A DNA stretch of 48,402 bases from NCBI GenBank assembly GCA_017940565.1, contig JAGAYH010000037.1, positions 1-48,402 of the forward strand. The letters run 5' to 3'. The stretch is from Bacteroidaceae bacterium (lineage in GTDB: Bacteria; Bacteroidota; Bacteroidia; Bacteroidales; Bacteroidaceae). This document shows positions 26,356 through 35,425 of the stretch, in pieces. The position numbers were made by a program, and so were the translations under genes. The notes beneath the pieces are model-generated. The model saw only the letters and a program-made list of their open reading frames with translations. It was not told the origin of the DNA and did no database searches. The first letter of the stretch is position 1; each line of letters opens with the position of its first letter.

Positions 26356-26492
26356 TACCCATTAGTGTCTCAACCATAACGGGAGCGGCTGTCGCTCCGC
26401 CAAAGAGGGCCAACAAAACAGACCACACAAGGATATGCCGTTTTCTTTAATAGAAATATGGTCAAAGCCATCGGAATGGCCCAAGTTTTTTG

Positions 26493-26500
26493 TATATTTG
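26493..26500 (+). promoter_or_regulatory. purL: Probable -7 element for purL
   Basis: TATATTTG fits TAnnTTTG and stands 30 bp before the purL ATG. No good -33 TTG is seen. I looked for a purine riboswitch in the leader and saw none. Confidence 0.55.
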
Positions 26501-26530
26501 CATCCAAATAAAGACAACTCCGAACAGAAC

Positions 26531-29500
26531 ATGATTCAATTCTTCAAAACGCCGGGTGGCAGCGTCATCGCCACCGAGTGTGATCACACACTGACAGACG
26601 ACAACCTGAAGGCCCTGTGCTGGCTTTTCGGCGAGGCTACGGTTGAAACGAGCGAAACCCTGGAAGGCTATTTCATCGGCCCGCGCCGCGAAATGGTGAC
26701 CCCCTGGAGCACCAACGCCGTGGAAATAACGCAGAACATGAACATCAACGGCCTCACACGCATTGAGGAGTATTTCCCCGTCAGCAGCGAGGAGGCCGAC
26801 TACGACCCCATGCTGCAACGCATGTACCGCGGGTTGGACCAGAACGTGTTCAAGACCGAGCGCAAGCCGGAACCTATCCGTTTTGTGGACAATATTGAGG
26901 AAGAAAACGACAAAGAAGGCCTGGCCCTCTCACCTGAAGAAATAGACTACCTGCACGGCGTGGAGAAGCAACTGGGCCGCCGGCTAACCGATTCGGAAGT
27001 GTTCGGCTTTGCCCAAATCAACTCGGAGCACTGCCGCCACAAGATATTCGGAGGCTCATTCATCATCGACGGCAAGGAAATGCCTTCGTCACTCTTTGCC
27101 ATGATTAAGAAGACCACGAAAGAAAATCCGCACCACATCATCTCGGCCTACAAGGACAATGTAGCCTTTGCCGAAGGCCCCGTAGTAGAGCAGTTCGCCC
27201 CGCAGGACCAAAGCACCAGCGACTTTTTTGTCATAAAGGACATCGAAAGCGTCATCTCCCTGAAAGCCGAAACGCACAATTTCCCCACCACCGTGGAACC
27301 CTTCAACGGAGCCTCAACGGGAACAGGCGGTGAAATACGCGACCGCATGGGCGGCGGCACCGGCTCGTGGCCCATCGCCGGCACAGCCGTCTACATGACG
27401 GCCTACCCCCGCCTCGACGGCGGCCGCGAATGGGAAGATATCCTGCCCGTGCGCCAATGGCTCTACCAGACACCCGAACAAATACTCATCAAAGCCTCCA
27501 ACGGCGCCAGCGACTTCGGCAACAAGTTCGGACAACCGCTCATTGCCGGCTCGGTGCTCACCTTCGAGCATCAGGAAAACGGAGAGAAATACGGCTACGA
27601 CAAAGTCATCATGCTTGCCGGCGGCGTAGGCTACGGCACCCGTCGCGACTGCCTGAAAAAAGAGCCCCGCAAGGGCAACAAGATAGTTGTGGTCGGCGGC
27701 GACAACTACCGCATCGGCCTCGGCGGAGGTAGCGTCTCGAGCGTGGACACCGGCAAATACTCCAGCGGCATTGAACTCAACGCCGTGCAACGCGCCAACC
27801 CCGAGATGCAAAAGCGCGCCTACAACCTCGTACGTGCCCTCTGCGAAGAAGACGTCAATCCCGTAGTCAGCATCCACGACCACGGTTCGGCCGGACACGT
27901 GAACTGCCTCTCGGAACTTGTCGAAGAATGCGGCGGACAGATTGATATGACAAAATTGCCCATAGGCGACCAGACGCTCTCGGCCAAGGAAATCATTGCT
28001 AACGAGAGCCAAGAGCGCATGGGCCTGCTCATTGACCAGGAACATATAGAACACGTGCGCCAGATTGCCGAGCGTGAACGCGCCCCGATGTACGTTGTGG
28101 GCGAAACAACAGGCGATGCCCACTTCTCTTTCGTTCAGGGCGACGGCGTGAAACCCTTCGATCTGGACGTGGCACAGATGTTTGGCCATTCGCCCAAGAC
28201 CGTCATGGTGGACGAAACCGTGACACGAAAATACGATGACGTCAGCTATGAGCCATCGAAACTGGCCGATTACCTGAACAACGTGCTTCAACTGGAAGCC
28301 GTGGCCTGCAAGGACTGGCTCACCAACAAGGTAGACCGCTCCGTAACGGGTAAGATTGCCCGCCAGCAGTGCCAAGGAGAATTGCAACTGCCGCTCAGCG
28401 ACTGCGGCGTGGTGGCTCTCGACTACCGCGGCAAACAAGGCATTGCCACAGCACTGGGACATGCCCCGCAGGCCGGACTGGCCGACCCGCAGGCCGGCTC
28501 CGTGCTCTCCGTAGCCGAAGCACTCACCAACATCGTCTGGGCACCGCTCAGCGAAGGTCTCGACAGCGTGTCCCTCTCCGCCAACTGGATGTGGCCCTGC
28601 CGCTCACAGAAAGGCGAAGATGCCCGACTCTACAGTGCCGTCGAAGCCTTGAGCGATTTCTGCTGCGCCCTCAAAATCAATGTGCCGACAGGCAAAGACT
28701 CACTGTCGCTGTCGCAACAATATCCCAACGGAGAGAAAATCATCAGTCCGGGCACCGTCATCGTCAGTGCCGGCGGACAGGTGAGCAACGTGCGCAAGGT
28801 AGTGTCCCCCGTATTGGTGAACAAGGCCAAATCGACGTTATATCACGTGGACTTCAGTTTCGACGAACTGCGTCTGGGCGGTTCCGCCTTTGCCCAAAGC
28901 CTCGGCAAGGTGGGCAGCGACGTTCCCACGGTGAAAGATCCGGAATACTTCCGTACCGCCTTCAACGCCGTGCAGCAATTAGTCAGGGAAGGTCTGCTGC
29001 TGGCCGGTCATGACATTTCCGCCGGCGGTCTCATTACCTGCCTGCTCGAAATGTGCTTCGCCAATGTGGACGGCGGCTTGAAGATCAATCTCGACGGTTT
29101 CAAGGAGGCTGACCTGGTCAAGACGCTCTTCGCTGAAAATCCCGGCATCGTCATCCAAGTGGCTGACAAGAATTGTAAACTGGTGGAAAAACAACTTGCC
29201 GAAGCCGGTGTATGCTTCATCAAATTGGGCCACCCTACCGATGAGCGCCACATTCTGGCCCAACGCGACGGCCAAACCTACCAGTTTGCCATTGATTATC
29301 TCCGCGACGTATGGTACCACACCAGCTACACGCTTGACACCAAGCAGAGCTTCAATGGTCAGGCCGACGAACGCTACACCAACTACAAGGAGCAACCCGT
29401 GGAATTTGCCTATAACAAAGACTTCACCGGCACGTTCAAGCAATATGGCATCACACCCGACCGCCGCAAGCCCAGTGGCGTGCGTGCTGCCATCATCCGT

Positions 29501-30244
29501 GAGAAAGGCACCAACGGCGAACGCGAAATGGCATACGTGCTCTATCTCGCCGGCTTCGACGTGAAGGACGTGATGATGACCGACCTCGTCAGCGGCCGCG
29601 AAACGCTCGACGACATTAATATGATTGTCTTCTGCGGCGGATTCTCCAACAGCGACACTCTGGGCAGCGCCAAGGGCTGGGCCGGAGCCTTCCTTTACAA
29701 CGAGAAAGCCAAAGCCGCCCTCGACCGCTTCTATGCCCGCCCCGACACCCTCTCACTCGGCGTGTGCAACGGTTGCCAGCTTATGGTGGAACTCGGTCTG
29801 CTCGACAAAGGCAACGGCCAGCCTGCCGACTATGCCCGCATGCTCCACAACAACAGCCATAAGTTCGAGAGCGCCTATCTCGGTCTTACTGTCCAAACCA
29901 ACCGCAGCGTCATGCTCGGTTCGCTGAGCGGTAACAAGCTCGGCGTGTGGGTGGCTCACGGCGAAGGCCACTTCCAGTTGCCGCGGCCTGAGAAAGACTA
30001 TAACATCGTGCTCAAATACACATACGACCAGTATCCCGGCAATCCCAACGGTTCCGACTACAGTGTTGCAGGCATTTGCAGCGCCGACGGCCGCCATCTG
30101 GCCATGATGCCCCACCCCGAACGCGCCTTCCTGCCATGGCAGTGCGCCACCTACCCCAAGGATCGTCTCAACGACGACGTGACCCCGTGGGTGGAAGCCT
30201 TTGTCAACGCCCGCCGCTGGGTGGAAGAGCACACCAAGAAATAA
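26531..30244 (+). CDS. purL: Phosphoribosylformylglycinamidine synthase, single-chain type
   Basis: PurL makes FGAM from FGAR, glutamine and ATP in purine synthesis. It is the long single-chain form, 1237 aa. I chose ATG 26531 (MIQFFKTPGG), because a longer in-frame opening would run through the -7 element. The catalytic part has the signatures QINSEHCRHKIF, LKAETHNFPTTVEPFNGA-STGTGGEIRD and VSIHDHGSAGHVNCLSELVE. The C-terminal glutaminase has CGGFSNSD, LGVCNGCQLMVELG with nucleophile Cys1079, AHGEGHF and MMPHPERAFLPWQ. It stands alone between two hairpin elements. Confidence 0.96.
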   Translation: MIQFFKTPGGSVIATECDHTLTDDNLKALCWLFGEATVETSETLEGYFIGPRREMVTPWSTNAVEITQNMNINGLTRIEEYFPVSSEEADYDPMLQRMYRGLDQNVFKTERKPEPIRFVDNIEEENDKEGLALSPEEIDYLHGVEKQLGRRLTDSEVFGFAQINSEHCRHKIFGGSFIIDGKEMPSSLFAMIKKTTKENPHHIISAYKDNVAFAEGPVVEQFAPQDQSTSDFFVIKDIESVISLKAETHNFPTTVEPFNGASTGTGGEIRDRMGGGTGSWPIAGTAVYMTAYPRLDGGREWEDILPVRQWLYQTPEQILIKASNGASDFGNKFGQPLIAGSVLTFEHQENGEKYGYDKVIMLAGGVGYGTRRDCLKKEPRKGNKIVVVGGDNYRIGLGGGSVSSVDTGKYSSGIELNAVQRANPEMQKRAYNLVRALCEEDVNPVVSIHDHGSAGHVNCLSELVEECGGQIDMTKLPIGDQTLSAKEIIANESQERMGLLIDQEHIEHVRQIAERERAPMYVVGETTGDAHFSFVQGDGVKPFDLDVAQMFGHSPKTVMVDETVTRKYDDVSYEPSKLADYLNNVLQLEAVACKDWLTNKVDRSVTGKIARQQCQGELQLPLSDCGVVALDYRGKQGIATALGHAPQAGLADPQAGSVLSVAEALTNIVWAPLSEGLDSVSLSANWMWPCRSQKGEDARLYSAVEALSDFCCALKINVPTGKDSLSLSQQYPNGEKIISPGTVIVSAGGQVSNVRKVVSPVLVNKAKSTLYHVDFSFDELRLGGSAFAQSLGKVGSDVPTVKDPEYFRTAFNAVQQLVREGLLLAGHDISAGGLITCLLEMCFANVDGGLKINLDGFKEADLVKTLFAENPGIVIQVADKNCKLVEKQLAEAGVCFIKLGHPTDERHILAQRDGQTYQFAIDYLRDVWYHTSYTLDTKQSFNGQADERYTNYKEQPVEFAYNKDFTGTFKQYGITPDRRKPSGVRAAIIREKGTNGEREMAYVLYLAGFDVKDVMMTDLVSGRETLDDINMIVFCGGFSNSDTLGSAKGWAGAFLYNEKAKAALDRFYARPDTLSLGVCNGCQLMVELGLLDKGNGQPADYARMLHNNSHKFESAYLGLTVQTNRSVMLGSLSGNKLGVWVAHGEGHFQLPRPEKDYNIVLKYTYDQYPGNPNGSDYSVAGICSADGRHLAMMPHPERAFLPWQCATYPKDRLNDDVTPWVEAFVNARRWVEEHTKK

Positions 30245-30250
30245 CGACAT

Positions 30251-30309
30251 CAAAAGCAGCGCCTCAAAAATTACAAGCGGCGCCTCGGAATACCGAGGCG
30301 CCGCTTTTG
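30251..30309 (+). repeat. Dispersed hairpin element, core-only copy C, likely terminator
   Basis: CATCAAAAGCAGCGCCTCAA then AAATTACAAGCGGCGCCTC follow the same order as in copy A. Its stem is a perfect 14 bp: AAGCGGCGCCTCGG (30275-30288) and CCGAGGCGCCGCTT (30293-30306), loop AATA, then TTGG. Compared with copy A both arms have changed in step, so pairing is kept. It lies 7 bp after purL and faces a convergent gene. Confidence 0.75.
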
Positions 30310-30407
30310 GTTCGTCTGAAATGGTTCAACCCGTACCTCACGGCACAGGCGAACGCATGTATAACATATATGAAAAAACCTTACTGTTTCAACTTTGGGG
30401 AATTGGG

Positions 30408-31088
30408 CTACTTCTGAAGCACTATTTTGCGCTGGTTGGCCTGCAGTTCGCGTACGGGAATCTTCATCAGTGTCTCTTGGCGAGCCCATCCCGTCGTGCC
30501 GGGCGCGGTTTCGGGGTGGCTGTCCTGGCCGATGTCCACCACGGTGCATGTCTTGGGCAGTGGCGGATAGATGCTCACCGAGTAGAAGAGCTGGCCCGCC
30601 TTGCCCTGCATCCAATAGCATACGTCGAGCGGTGCGCCCACATGGTCCTTCACGTAATACTTCTGCCCCGTGCGGCTGTCACGGATGAAGCTCGTGGCTG
30701 AATCGTAGAAATACATCTTATCCCACATCATTTGATGTATTTCAAAGAGGTAGGTCGCCTTTTTGGTACACAAGAGGATGATATCGTCCTTCCGGCCACG
30801 CGACGACCCGTCTTTGACCGTGCCAGCCGGCACCTCGAAGCAGGGCCATGTGTTGTAGTCCATCGGATCGTAGTTCTCCTGGCTCGAAATCAGTTTAGGT
30901 TCCGCGACGGCATCCTTCTTGAGTTTCTTGTCATACTGCAACGTCTGTATGCCGGCCGGCGACCAGCCGGCCGTCTCCTTTCCGTCGTTCGTATCAGATT
31001 GGGCGTAGCCTACTGTGAATATCATGCAGAGCATGAGAACCATTATCAGTTTTTCTGTCGTTTTCATAACGCGTTCTATTTTGTTCAT
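30408..31088 (-). CDS. Secreted protein of unknown function in the sigma-factor operon
   Basis: The product is 226 aa with a signal peptide (VLMLCMIFTVGYAQS). An ATG at 31067 would shorten the N-terminus by seven residues. The mature part is rich in Tyr and Trp with two Cys in CYWM and KTCTVVD. I recognise no domain. It begins 3 bp after the stop of the preceding gene and ends the sigma-factor operon. A role in the envelope is inferred from the signal only. Confidence 0.7.
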   Translation of the reverse strand: MNKIERVMKTTEKLIMVLMLCMIFTVGYAQSDTNDGKETAGWSPAGIQTLQYDKKLKKDAVAEPKLISSQENYDPMDYNTWPCFEVPAGTVKDGSSRGRKDDIILLCTKKATYLFEIHQMMWDKMYFYDSATSFIRDSRTGQKYYVKDHVGAPLDVCYWMQGKAGQLFYSVSIYPPLPKTCTVVDIGQDSHPETAPGTTGWARQETLMKIPVRELQANQRKIVLQK

Positions 31089-31091
31089 CGT

Positions 31092-32009
31092 TTATTTGTT
31101 CATTCTCGTTATCGTTTTGATGGCCAACTCGAGCGTAGCGAGGATTGAACTATCCTCACCGTCAAGTTCGCTCAAGTCTAAGAGACTTTTCAACCGTTGA
31201 CCGTAGGCCTTATACTGATCCGGATGGGTGGCAAAGCGCGTTCCCTGGCTGGCAAGTGCATACAAAACCCTCGACAGCGGTTCACGAAGTCCGGGATTCA
31301 TCGTATAAAGGGTTTCTATCTGGGTAAAAGCATCGATAAATTCCTCAATATTCTTTATCTTTGCGATGCCTTGGGACATGGCTATCAGATCATCATCATT
31401 CAGTTTAATTGACAACTCCTGTTTCTCCGCCTTTTGCCCCTTCCCGGGGATGCTGGCGTAGGTTATCACCACCTTGCCTTTATACTTCTTCTCCGTCACC
31501 GGTTGCTTAGTCAGTTTGCCTTTCACTTTCACCAGTTTGTACGATGCACCTGCCTCCTGCCACTCCAGGGCATAGGCATAGCGGTGGCTCTTGGTGCTGT
31601 CGTTGGCATCGAGAAAATTGATAATCGTGTAGTGGCTGGTGGCCGAGCGTCCCAGTTCCACTTTCTGGTTAGGGTCGTCGCCGATGAGGATGTCGTGCCA
31701 GTCCGTGCTGCCCGGCGTGTGCGTCTTTACAAAGTAACACAGCGATTCGTTCGAGCGTGCCGTCATGTAGTCTGCCATTTGTTGGAGTGTTGGCAGTTGA
31801 CTCTCATTGCAGGTAAAGTCCCACAGGTAACACATGGATTTCATCGGTGCGCCGGGTTGGTTCATGTCGCGTTCCTGTGTGGTGCTCTGCGAAACAGTGA
31901 ATCCTCCTGTCTGCAAGAACGACCGCAGGGCTGTTTCGATTTCTTGGTTTTGCGCTCCTGCCGTGAGGCTCACGACCAAGAGGAGCAGGGTTAGTTTGAT
32001 TGGTTTCAT
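31092..32009 (-). CDS. Secreted protein of unknown function in the sigma-factor operon
   Basis: The product is 305 aa from ATG 32009 (MKPIKLTLLLLVVSLTAGAQ), with a clean signal peptide. Earlier in-frame starts would overlap the gene before it. Residues 20-190 look beta-rich (YAYALEWQEAGASYKLVKVKG). The rest looks helical (IKNIEEFIDAFTQIETLY). No known family is recognised. It lies 19 bp after the putative anti-sigma gene. Confidence 0.7.
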   Translation of the reverse strand: MKPIKLTLLLLVVSLTAGAQNQEIETALRSFLQTGGFTVSQSTTQERDMNQPGAPMKSMCYLWDFTCNESQLPTLQQMADYMTARSNESLCYFVKTHTPGSTDWHDILIGDDPNQKVELGRSATSHYTIINFLDANDSTKSHRYAYALEWQEAGASYKLVKVKGKLTKQPVTEKKYKGKVVITYASIPGKGQKAEKQELSIKLNDDDLIAMSQGIAKIKNIEEFIDAFTQIETLYTMNPGLREPLSRVLYALASQGTRFATHPDQYKAYGQRLKSLLDLSELDGEDSSILATLELAIKTITRMNK

Positions 32010-32028
32010 TTTTATTATAATTAAAAGT

Positions 32029-32679
32029 TTAACTGTTCTGTACAATCACGGTGCCGGCCTGAGTCTTTGCCGGCTCTTTCGCCAGCAGGGCAATCACCAG
32101 TTCCATTTCGCGTTGCTGTTGCGCTTTTCTTGCGGCTGCCTGACGGCGATGCGTCTCCTTCTGCTGTTCCAATTCGGCCAGACAGAGCAGCAACCGTTCG
32201 CGGTCGGCCTCAGACAGGTCTGCCAGCAGTTCTTCGGTCGTGGACAGCGCCGGAGTCATGACCTCTTCTGCAGTTTCGGGTGTTTCGGCCTCTTCTGCAG
32301 GCTCCGTTTCCACCGGGGGCACCGGTTTCTGCTTTATAACCCTGCGGCTGGGTTTCGCGGACGGCTCGCTTTGGGCCATCAGTGAGGGCTGCGGAGCGGG
32401 CTCGGCCGCTGGTGTTGCCTGTGCCGTCACGACGGGCGCTTGGGGAGCGACAGCCGTTTCAACCGGGTGGGTCTGCCACTGCTTCACACCTACAAACACG
32501 GCCGTCAGCATGGCCGCGGCGGCCAGCAGGCGCATTCCTATTATATAAGGTCTGCGGCGGCGACGCAGCCGGGCGTCGAATTCGGCGGCTTTCGCCTCGT
32601 CGGTCCAGGCGGCCGTGTCTTCCTCGGGGAAGGCGAGGCGGTCCAGCCAGTCGTCTTGAACGTTTTGGTCTTGTCTCAT
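32029..32679 (-). CDS. Single-pass membrane protein, putative anti-sigma factor
   Basis: The product is 216 aa from ATG 32679; a TTG at 32694 would overlap the sigma stop. The N-terminus is soluble and acidic (DDWLDRLAFPEEDTAAWTDEA), then comes the basic run RLRRRRRP and one membrane helix (MRLLAAAAMLTAVFVGVKQW). The outer part is Pro/Ala/Glu-rich, then a helix with coiled-coil character (LLADLSEADRERLLLCLAELEQQKETHRRQ). The layout and its place right after an ECF sigma gene suggest an anti-sigma factor. No FecR or zinc anti-sigma domain is visible. Confidence 0.65.
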   Translation of the reverse strand: MRQDQNVQDDWLDRLAFPEEDTAAWTDEAKAAEFDARLRRRRRPYIIGMRLLAAAAMLTAVFVGVKQWQTHPVETAVAPQAPVVTAQATPAAEPAPQPSLMAQSEPSAKPSRRVIKQKPVPPVETEPAEEAETPETAEEVMTPALSTTEELLADLSEADRERLLLCLAELEQQKETHRRQAAARKAQQQREMELVIALLAKEPAKTQAGTVIVQNS

Positions 32680-32690
32680 TTTGTTTCCTG

Positions 32691-33182
32691 TCAAATATCT
32701 TGGTTCATTGCTTTTCGCAGCCGTGCCTTCGCTTCTGAAATCATGGCGCTCACGCTGCGTGAGGGGATGCCGGTGAGTCGGCTTATCTCGTCGGTCTGCA
32801 ACCCGTCCTCATGGCGCATGCGCAGCAGCAGGCGGTGGCGCTCGGGCAGTTGCTTTATCAGTTGGGTGAGGCGTTGCTCCGTCTCGCGGGCTTCCATCCG
32901 CCCGAGGGGCGTGTCGCTGTGGAGCGGTTCCTCAATGTCGTTCAGGCCCTGCGGCGCTTCCTGCTGCCGGCGCCAGAGGTCGATGCACACGTTCTTGGCC
33001 ACCCGCGTGGCATAGGCTTCCAGACCGTCCGTAGGCAGCGCGTCGCGCAGCCGCCAGAGGCGGAGCAGCGTGTCTTGAGCGGCGTCCTCGGCGTCTTCGC
33101 GGCTGCCGAAGAAGGTTCGGGCCAACTGCTGAAACCGACGACGCATGGGGAGGACCAATTCTACGAACGTTTCTTGTGTCAT
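32691..33182 (-). CDS. ECF-type RNA polymerase sigma factor
   Basis: The product is 163 aa. Region 2 is at about 8-78 (MRRRFQQLARTFFGSREDAEDAAQDTLLRLW, then YATRVAKNVCIDLWRR). Region 4 is at about 102-155 (LIKQLPERHRLLLRMRHEDGLQTDEISRLTGIPSRSVSAMISEAKARLRK), including the helix-turn-helix. ECF factors redirect RNA polymerase to a small regulon and are normally held by a membrane anti-sigma factor. The next gene fits that role. The gene faces away from GH127, with a 304-bp gap that holds array locus 5. Confidence 0.93.
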   Translation of the reverse strand: MTQETFVELVLPMRRRFQQLARTFFGSREDAEDAAQDTLLRLWRLRDALPTDGLEAYATRVAKNVCIDLWRRQQEAPQGLNDIEEPLHSDTPLGRMEARETEQRLTQLIKQLPERHRLLLRMRHEDGLQTDEISRLTGIPSRSVSAMISEAKARLRKAMNQDI

Positions 33183-33306
33183 CTCACTCTTATAACGGAC
33201 AAACGGGACAATGTTAAGTACAAAATTGGAGATTTTTTCCGAAATAACGTTTTTTTTTCTTTACAATGGGTAATAAGGGACTGGTGGCGCCATGTCGGGA
33301 AGTCTT

Positions 33307-33388
33307 TATCCGTTTTCGTCGCGCCTAAATGCGATATAGGAAAAACTAAATCCGTTTTCGTTGCGCCTATATGCGTTTTCGTCGCGGT
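33307..33388 (+). repeat. 21-bp-phased array, locus 5, four units
   Basis: Units start at 33309 (TCCGTTTTCG), 33330 (TGCGATATAGG), 33351 (TCCGTTTTCG) and 33372 (TGCGTTTTCG), each exactly 21 bp apart. TCGCGCCTA or TTGCGCCTA links the units. The second unit carries the ATATAGG of the reverse orientation. It lies in the divergent gap between the sigma gene and GH127, about 40 bp upstream of the GH127 promoter. Confidence 0.85.
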
Positions 33389-33424
33389 TTCCTGCACCTT
33401 TCTGTCAAAAAGCTGAGGCTAACG

Positions 33425-33456
33425 TTTGGCCATGTCGGAGGAAAATGGTTACTTTG
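33425..33456 (+). promoter_or_regulatory. Promoter for the GH127 gene
   Basis: TTTG (33425-33428), a 20-bp spacer and TTACTTTG (33449-33456) fit the -33/-7 pattern with one mismatch. TTGGCCAT right after the -33 start is shared with the rubredoxin promoter. Confidence 0.65.
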
Positions 33457-33486
33457 TAATCGTAAACGTTAAAATACTCAGGACAG

Positions 33487-35385
33487 ATGCACCTTCGACG
33501 ATACTCATGCCACTCATGGGTGCCGCGGCATTGGCGGAGCGCATGGGTGGCCGTTCTTCTGGGGCTTTCCACACTGACAGGTTCGTCCCGGTCGACGACA
33601 GAAGTCCCGCGCATGACTCTCCACGGCCCTATGGGCGAACGTTTTGAAGCCAACATGGAGCATTGGCTGCTCCAAGCACCCTATGCCAACCCCGGCATGG
33701 TGGAGATGTACTTCCGCCGCAATCAGAAACATCAGAAAAACGTGACCTGGTATGGCGAGTTTTCCGGCAAATACATCACAAGCGCGGCCTTGGCCTATGC
33801 CATGCAGCCCGATGAACGACTGAAGAAGACTGTGGACTATGTGGTGAATCGCCTGGCCGAAGCACAAGACACGGACGGCTATCTCGGCGTGTGGCCCGAC
33901 GACCAGAAACTCATGGGGCGCAATGCGTGGAACGCCAAAACATGGGACGCCTGGGCGCACTACCACAACATGTTGGGACTCTACCACTGGCATCGCGTCA
34001 CGGGCCATGAGAAAGCCCTTGACGTACTTCTGAAAGCGGCAGAAAAACTCTACAACTTCTATTACGTTGAAAACCACCCGCTGGACGAGGACAAGGACGG
34101 CACCGACGCCGCCGTGGGTCACGTCTTTGCACTGCTCTACCGGCAGACCCGCGACCCGCGCTGGCTGAAAATGGCAGAACGAACGCTGGAAACCTTTGCT
34201 GCCCCGGGCGGCGGCGACTACTACCGTGCCGGATTGCAGGACTTGCCTTTTTATCAGATGAAACGCAAGCGCTGGGAGTGCCTCCACGCCATCGAAACTA
34301 TTGCCGAGATGTACTATATCAGCGGCGACACCAGTTATCGCCAAGCCTTTGAAAACATCTGGCGCAGCATCGCACGCTACGACCGCCACAACACCGGCGG
34401 CTTCTCCTCGGGCGAAGCGGCCTGCGGCAACCCCTACGACACACGTCCCATAGAGACATGCTGCACCATAGCTTGGATGGCTCTTTGCATTGATATGCTC
34501 CGCATGACGGACGACACCCGTGTGGCCGACGAACTGGAACTCTCCACCTGGAATGCACTGATAGGAGCACAACATCCGTCGGGCCGCCTCTTTACCTACA
34601 ATACACCCATGCTGGGCGACAGAAAAGCCAGTGCCCACGACATCGTATTCCAAGCCATCGCAGGCAGCAGCGAACTCAACTGCTGCTCCGTCAACGGACC
34701 ACGCGGACTGGGCATGATAGGCCAATGGGGCACGGTTGCTCAGGAGGACACGGTGACGGTGAACTTCTACGGCCCGTCGGAGACTGTGTGCCCGTTATCG
34801 TCAAAGTCGCAGGTGACAATTATACAGACGGGCAATTATCCTTACGAAAACCACTTGCAGCTGCGCATCGTTCTCAAAGGCAAGAAATCAGTCGCCCTGC
34901 GGCTGCGCGTGCCCTTCTGGTCGGAAGAAACGTTCATCTCACGGGGAGGAAAAACCGTGCAGTCTGTGAAGCCCGGCACCTATTGTTCCCTCGAAGGAGT
35001 AAAGAACGGGGAAGTAATAGACCTGACGTTCGACTTCTCGCTCCACTGCTGGCAAGGTGACCGCGAACTGGCAGGCAAGACGGCACTTTACCGCGGTCCT
35101 ATCCTCCTTACCTGTGACCAACGTCATGAAGCAGACTTGGAAACATTGGAAACGCTCGACCTTGCTTCGCTGAAATTGCATCCGGCTGCTGCTTCGGACG
35201 CTGTGTGGCCTCAGCCCTATCTGCTGATGCGTGCTACCGACAAGGAAGGCCACAAGTGCCTGCTCTGCGATTTTGCCAGTGCGGGACAGACGGGAACGTC
35301 GTATACCACTTGGCTGCCTACGAAAACCCATCTGGCTTCACCCAATCTTTCCGTCGAGACGTCGCAATGGGGGCAGAGACCATGA
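33487..35385 (+). CDS. GH127 family glycoside hydrolase (beta-L-arabinofuranosidase type)
   Basis: The product is 632 aa of the former DUF1680 family. Characterised members release beta-L-arabinofuranose by a zinc-thiolate mechanism. The expected ligands are present: Glu323 and Cys325 in RPIETCCT, then Cys399 and Cys400 in ELNCCSVNGPRG. The spacing is close to that of HypBA1 (E338, C340, C417, C418). Cys399 would be the nucleophile and Glu310 or a nearby Glu the acid/base. The first about 35 residues, with a basic start and hydrophobic WVAVLLGLSTLTG, look like an export signal. A catalytic (alpha/alpha)6 barrel and C-terminal beta domain follow. Its own sugar target is not provable from sequence. 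Confidence 0.9.
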   Translation: MHLRRYSCHSWVPRHWRSAWVAVLLGLSTLTGSSRSTTEVPRMTLHGPMGERFEANMEHWLLQAPYANPGMVEMYFRRNQKHQKNVTWYGEFSGKYITSAALAYAMQPDERLKKTVDYVVNRLAEAQDTDGYLGVWPDDQKLMGRNAWNAKTWDAWAHYHNMLGLYHWHRVTGHEKALDVLLKAAEKLYNFYYVENHPLDEDKDGTDAAVGHVFALLYRQTRDPRWLKMAERTLETFAAPGGGDYYRAGLQDLPFYQMKRKRWECLHAIETIAEMYYISGDTSYRQAFENIWRSIARYDRHNTGGFSSGEAACGNPYDTRPIETCCTIAWMALCIDMLRMTDDTRVADELELSTWNALIGAQHPSGRLFTYNTPMLGDRKASAHDIVFQAIAGSSELNCCSVNGPRGLGMIGQWGTVAQEDTVTVNFYGPSETVCPLSSKSQVTIIQTGNYPYENHLQLRIVLKGKKSVALRLRVPFWSEETFISRGGKTVQSVKPGTYCSLEGVKNGEVIDLTFDFSLHCWQGDRELAGKTALYRGPILLTCDQRHEADLETLETLDLASLKLHPAAASDAVWPQPYLLMRATDKEGHKCLLCDFASAGQTGTSYTTWLPTKTHLASPNLSVETSQWGQRP

Positions 35386-35425
35386 CTTGCGGCCGACGGT
35401 ATTTCTTACTTAGAAAGCCAAAGGC

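Noticed and set aside
26400-26530. A purine riboswitch before purL
   Set aside because: The leader after the likely -7 element is only about 20-30 nt, too short for a purine aptamer, and no matching conserved core was seen.
27314-28462. A 382-residue open frame opposite purL
   Set aside because: It is antisense to conserved purL blocks and has shadow-like composition.
1421-33388. CRISPR array as an explanation for the phased repeats
   Set aside because: Units are 21 bp in total with no unique spacer of constant length, only three or four units per locus, and no cas genes in the window.
33179-33397. A short minus-strand frame with ATKT repeats
   Set aside because: It is only the translation of the 21-bp array, which stays open in several frames because its period is seven codons.
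33514-34725. A 403-residue open frame opposite GH127
   Set aside because: It lies wholly antisense to a well-supported glycoside hydrolase and shows no recognisable motif.
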